Assembly (NCBI GenBank): GCA_905372875.1
Contig: CAJPQU010000119.1
Location: 1 to 6,222 of the forward strand
Direction: 5' to 3'
Origin: an uncultured Schwartzia sp.
GTDB lineage: Bacteria; Bacillota; Negativicutes; Selenomonadales; Selenomonadaceae
DNA length: 6,222 bases
Shown: positions 5,931 to 6,222 of the stretch, in pieces
Layout of the letters: each line of letters begins with the position of its first letter
Numbering within the stretch: the stretch's first letter is position 1
Made by a program: the position numbers and the translations under genes
Notes under the pieces: generated by a model
What the model saw: the letters and a program-made list of their open reading frames with translations, nothing else
Databases searched by the model: none
What the model was told of the DNA's origin: nothing

Positions 5931-6173
5931 GTGGCGATCTCTGCAAATTTTACGGGGCCTGCATGGGATTTGTTGATGAAGCAATGGGGCTGTGAGAGGG
6001 TAAAGGCGTCCTCTTACTGCTCTATCGATAACTATCTGGAGGCCTGTACGCGGCTTGGCAAAAGCCCGGACAAAGAATATAAAGGTAGTTTGAACCTTTG
6101 CTTTCCTCGAGAGCTTTTTCGCCGGCGGGCGTGTTTGTCTTCACCCGCGAAGGAGCAGGATGAGGCCGCCTAA
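5931..6173 (+). pseudogene. Decayed HicB-family antitoxin remnant
   Basis: The open frame from GTG 5931 (80 codons) contains, at residues 31-67 (6021-6131), SIDNYLEACTRLGKSPDKEY followed by KGSLNLCFPRELFRRRA. This matches the conserved C-terminal part of HicB-type antitoxins, whose usual pattern is roughly DDYLxxCxxxGKxPxKxYKGSxNVRxxPELHRRA, the linker and ribbon-helix-helix DNA-binding start. Signs of decay: the conserved Arg after N(V/L) is Cys here, the His of ELHRRA is Phe, and the helix that should follow is replaced by a short unrelated tail to TAA 6171-6173. The N-terminal half is not in this frame. In the +2 frame, 5936-6010 reads LCKFYGACMGFVDEAMGL, stop, EGKGV, which may be the missing FYGxxxG...YEGxxV region broken by a stop and a frameshift near 6000. 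The GTG has no good ribosome site. No HicA toxin gene is seen nearby. The tail runs antisense to the membrane protein ending at 6141. The identification rests on one motif block from memory. Confidence 0.55.
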
Positions 6174-6222
6174 GAGGGGGATGGCGATCATGATGCGGCG
6201 GAGGATGGGGAGGGGGATGAGG
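6141..6222 (-). CDS. C-terminal end of an integral membrane protein (partial, enters from right edge)
   Basis: On the minus strand one frame is open from the window edge to TGA at 6143-6141 and reads LIPLPILRRIMIAIPLLGGL followed by ILLLRG. It is an almost unbroken hydrophobic helix preceded by a short basic turn (LRR), just what the last transmembrane segment of a transporter or permease looks like. Such an ending (charged turn, one helix, stop) is common in TauE/SafE-type permeases, but 26 residues are too few to name a family. The opposite strand here is occupied only by the tail of a decayed HicB frame, which supports this strand as the coding one. No terminator is evident downstream before the YrbL-like promoter. 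Confidence 0.5.
   Translation of the reverse strand, partial: LIPLPILRRIMIAIPLLGGLILLLRG

Overview
This window reads as chromosomal DNA from a low-redox, gut- or oral-type Bacillota. A Negativicutes relative (Veillonellales/Selenomonadales type) is my best guess, but it is an inference from gene mix and style rather than a match. The signs are purine-rich Shine-Dalgarno sequences (AGGAG/GAGG), AT-rich intergenic regions with consensus-like sigma-A promoters (often with an extended TGn -10), strong intrinsic terminators, and coding DNA that is clearly more GC-rich than the spacers.

Layout, left to right. (1) 1-528 (+) is the C-terminal half of an ABC-2 type export permease, cut by the window edge. 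(2) 641-772 holds a near-consensus promoter and a complete tRNA-Ser(CGA) gene with a class II variable arm and encoded CCA. (3) 781-861 carries two consecutive hairpins; the second is a perfect 21-bp inverted repeat that can stop transcription from both sides. (4) 868-1296 (-) is a short Dps/ferritin-like protein with its ferroxidase residues intact. (5) 1297-1469 is a divergent AT-rich control region with a strong promoter and a 14-bp perfect palindrome. (6) 1470-2339 (+) is a cupin-AraC transcriptional regulator. (7) 2488-3036 (+) is a six-helix HdeD/DUF308-type membrane protein with its own promoter and terminator. (8) 3106-3420 has no convincing gene. (9) 3492-4856 (+) is a complete class II fumarase (FumC). 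(10) A shared terminator at 4955-5007 separates fumC from a convergent YrbL-family (PF10707) kinase-like protein at 5081-5740 (-). (11) 5931-6173 (+) contains what looks like a decayed HicB-family antitoxin. Its end runs antisense to the last codons of a membrane protein entering from the right edge (6141-6222, -).

Most units are single-gene transcripts with their own promoter and terminator, so this is not one operon. Dps, a cupin-AraC regulator and an HdeD-like protein side by side suggest a small general/acid/oxidative stress neighbourhood, by analogy with the enterobacterial acid-fitness region, but nothing in the sequence proves co-regulation. FumC is ordinary central metabolism (fumarate/malate interconversion). 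I see no phage genes, integrase, transposase, CRISPR array or new multi-gene system. The most interesting parts are the HicB remnant, the YrbL-type protein outside its best-known context, and the palindrome between dps and the AraC gene.
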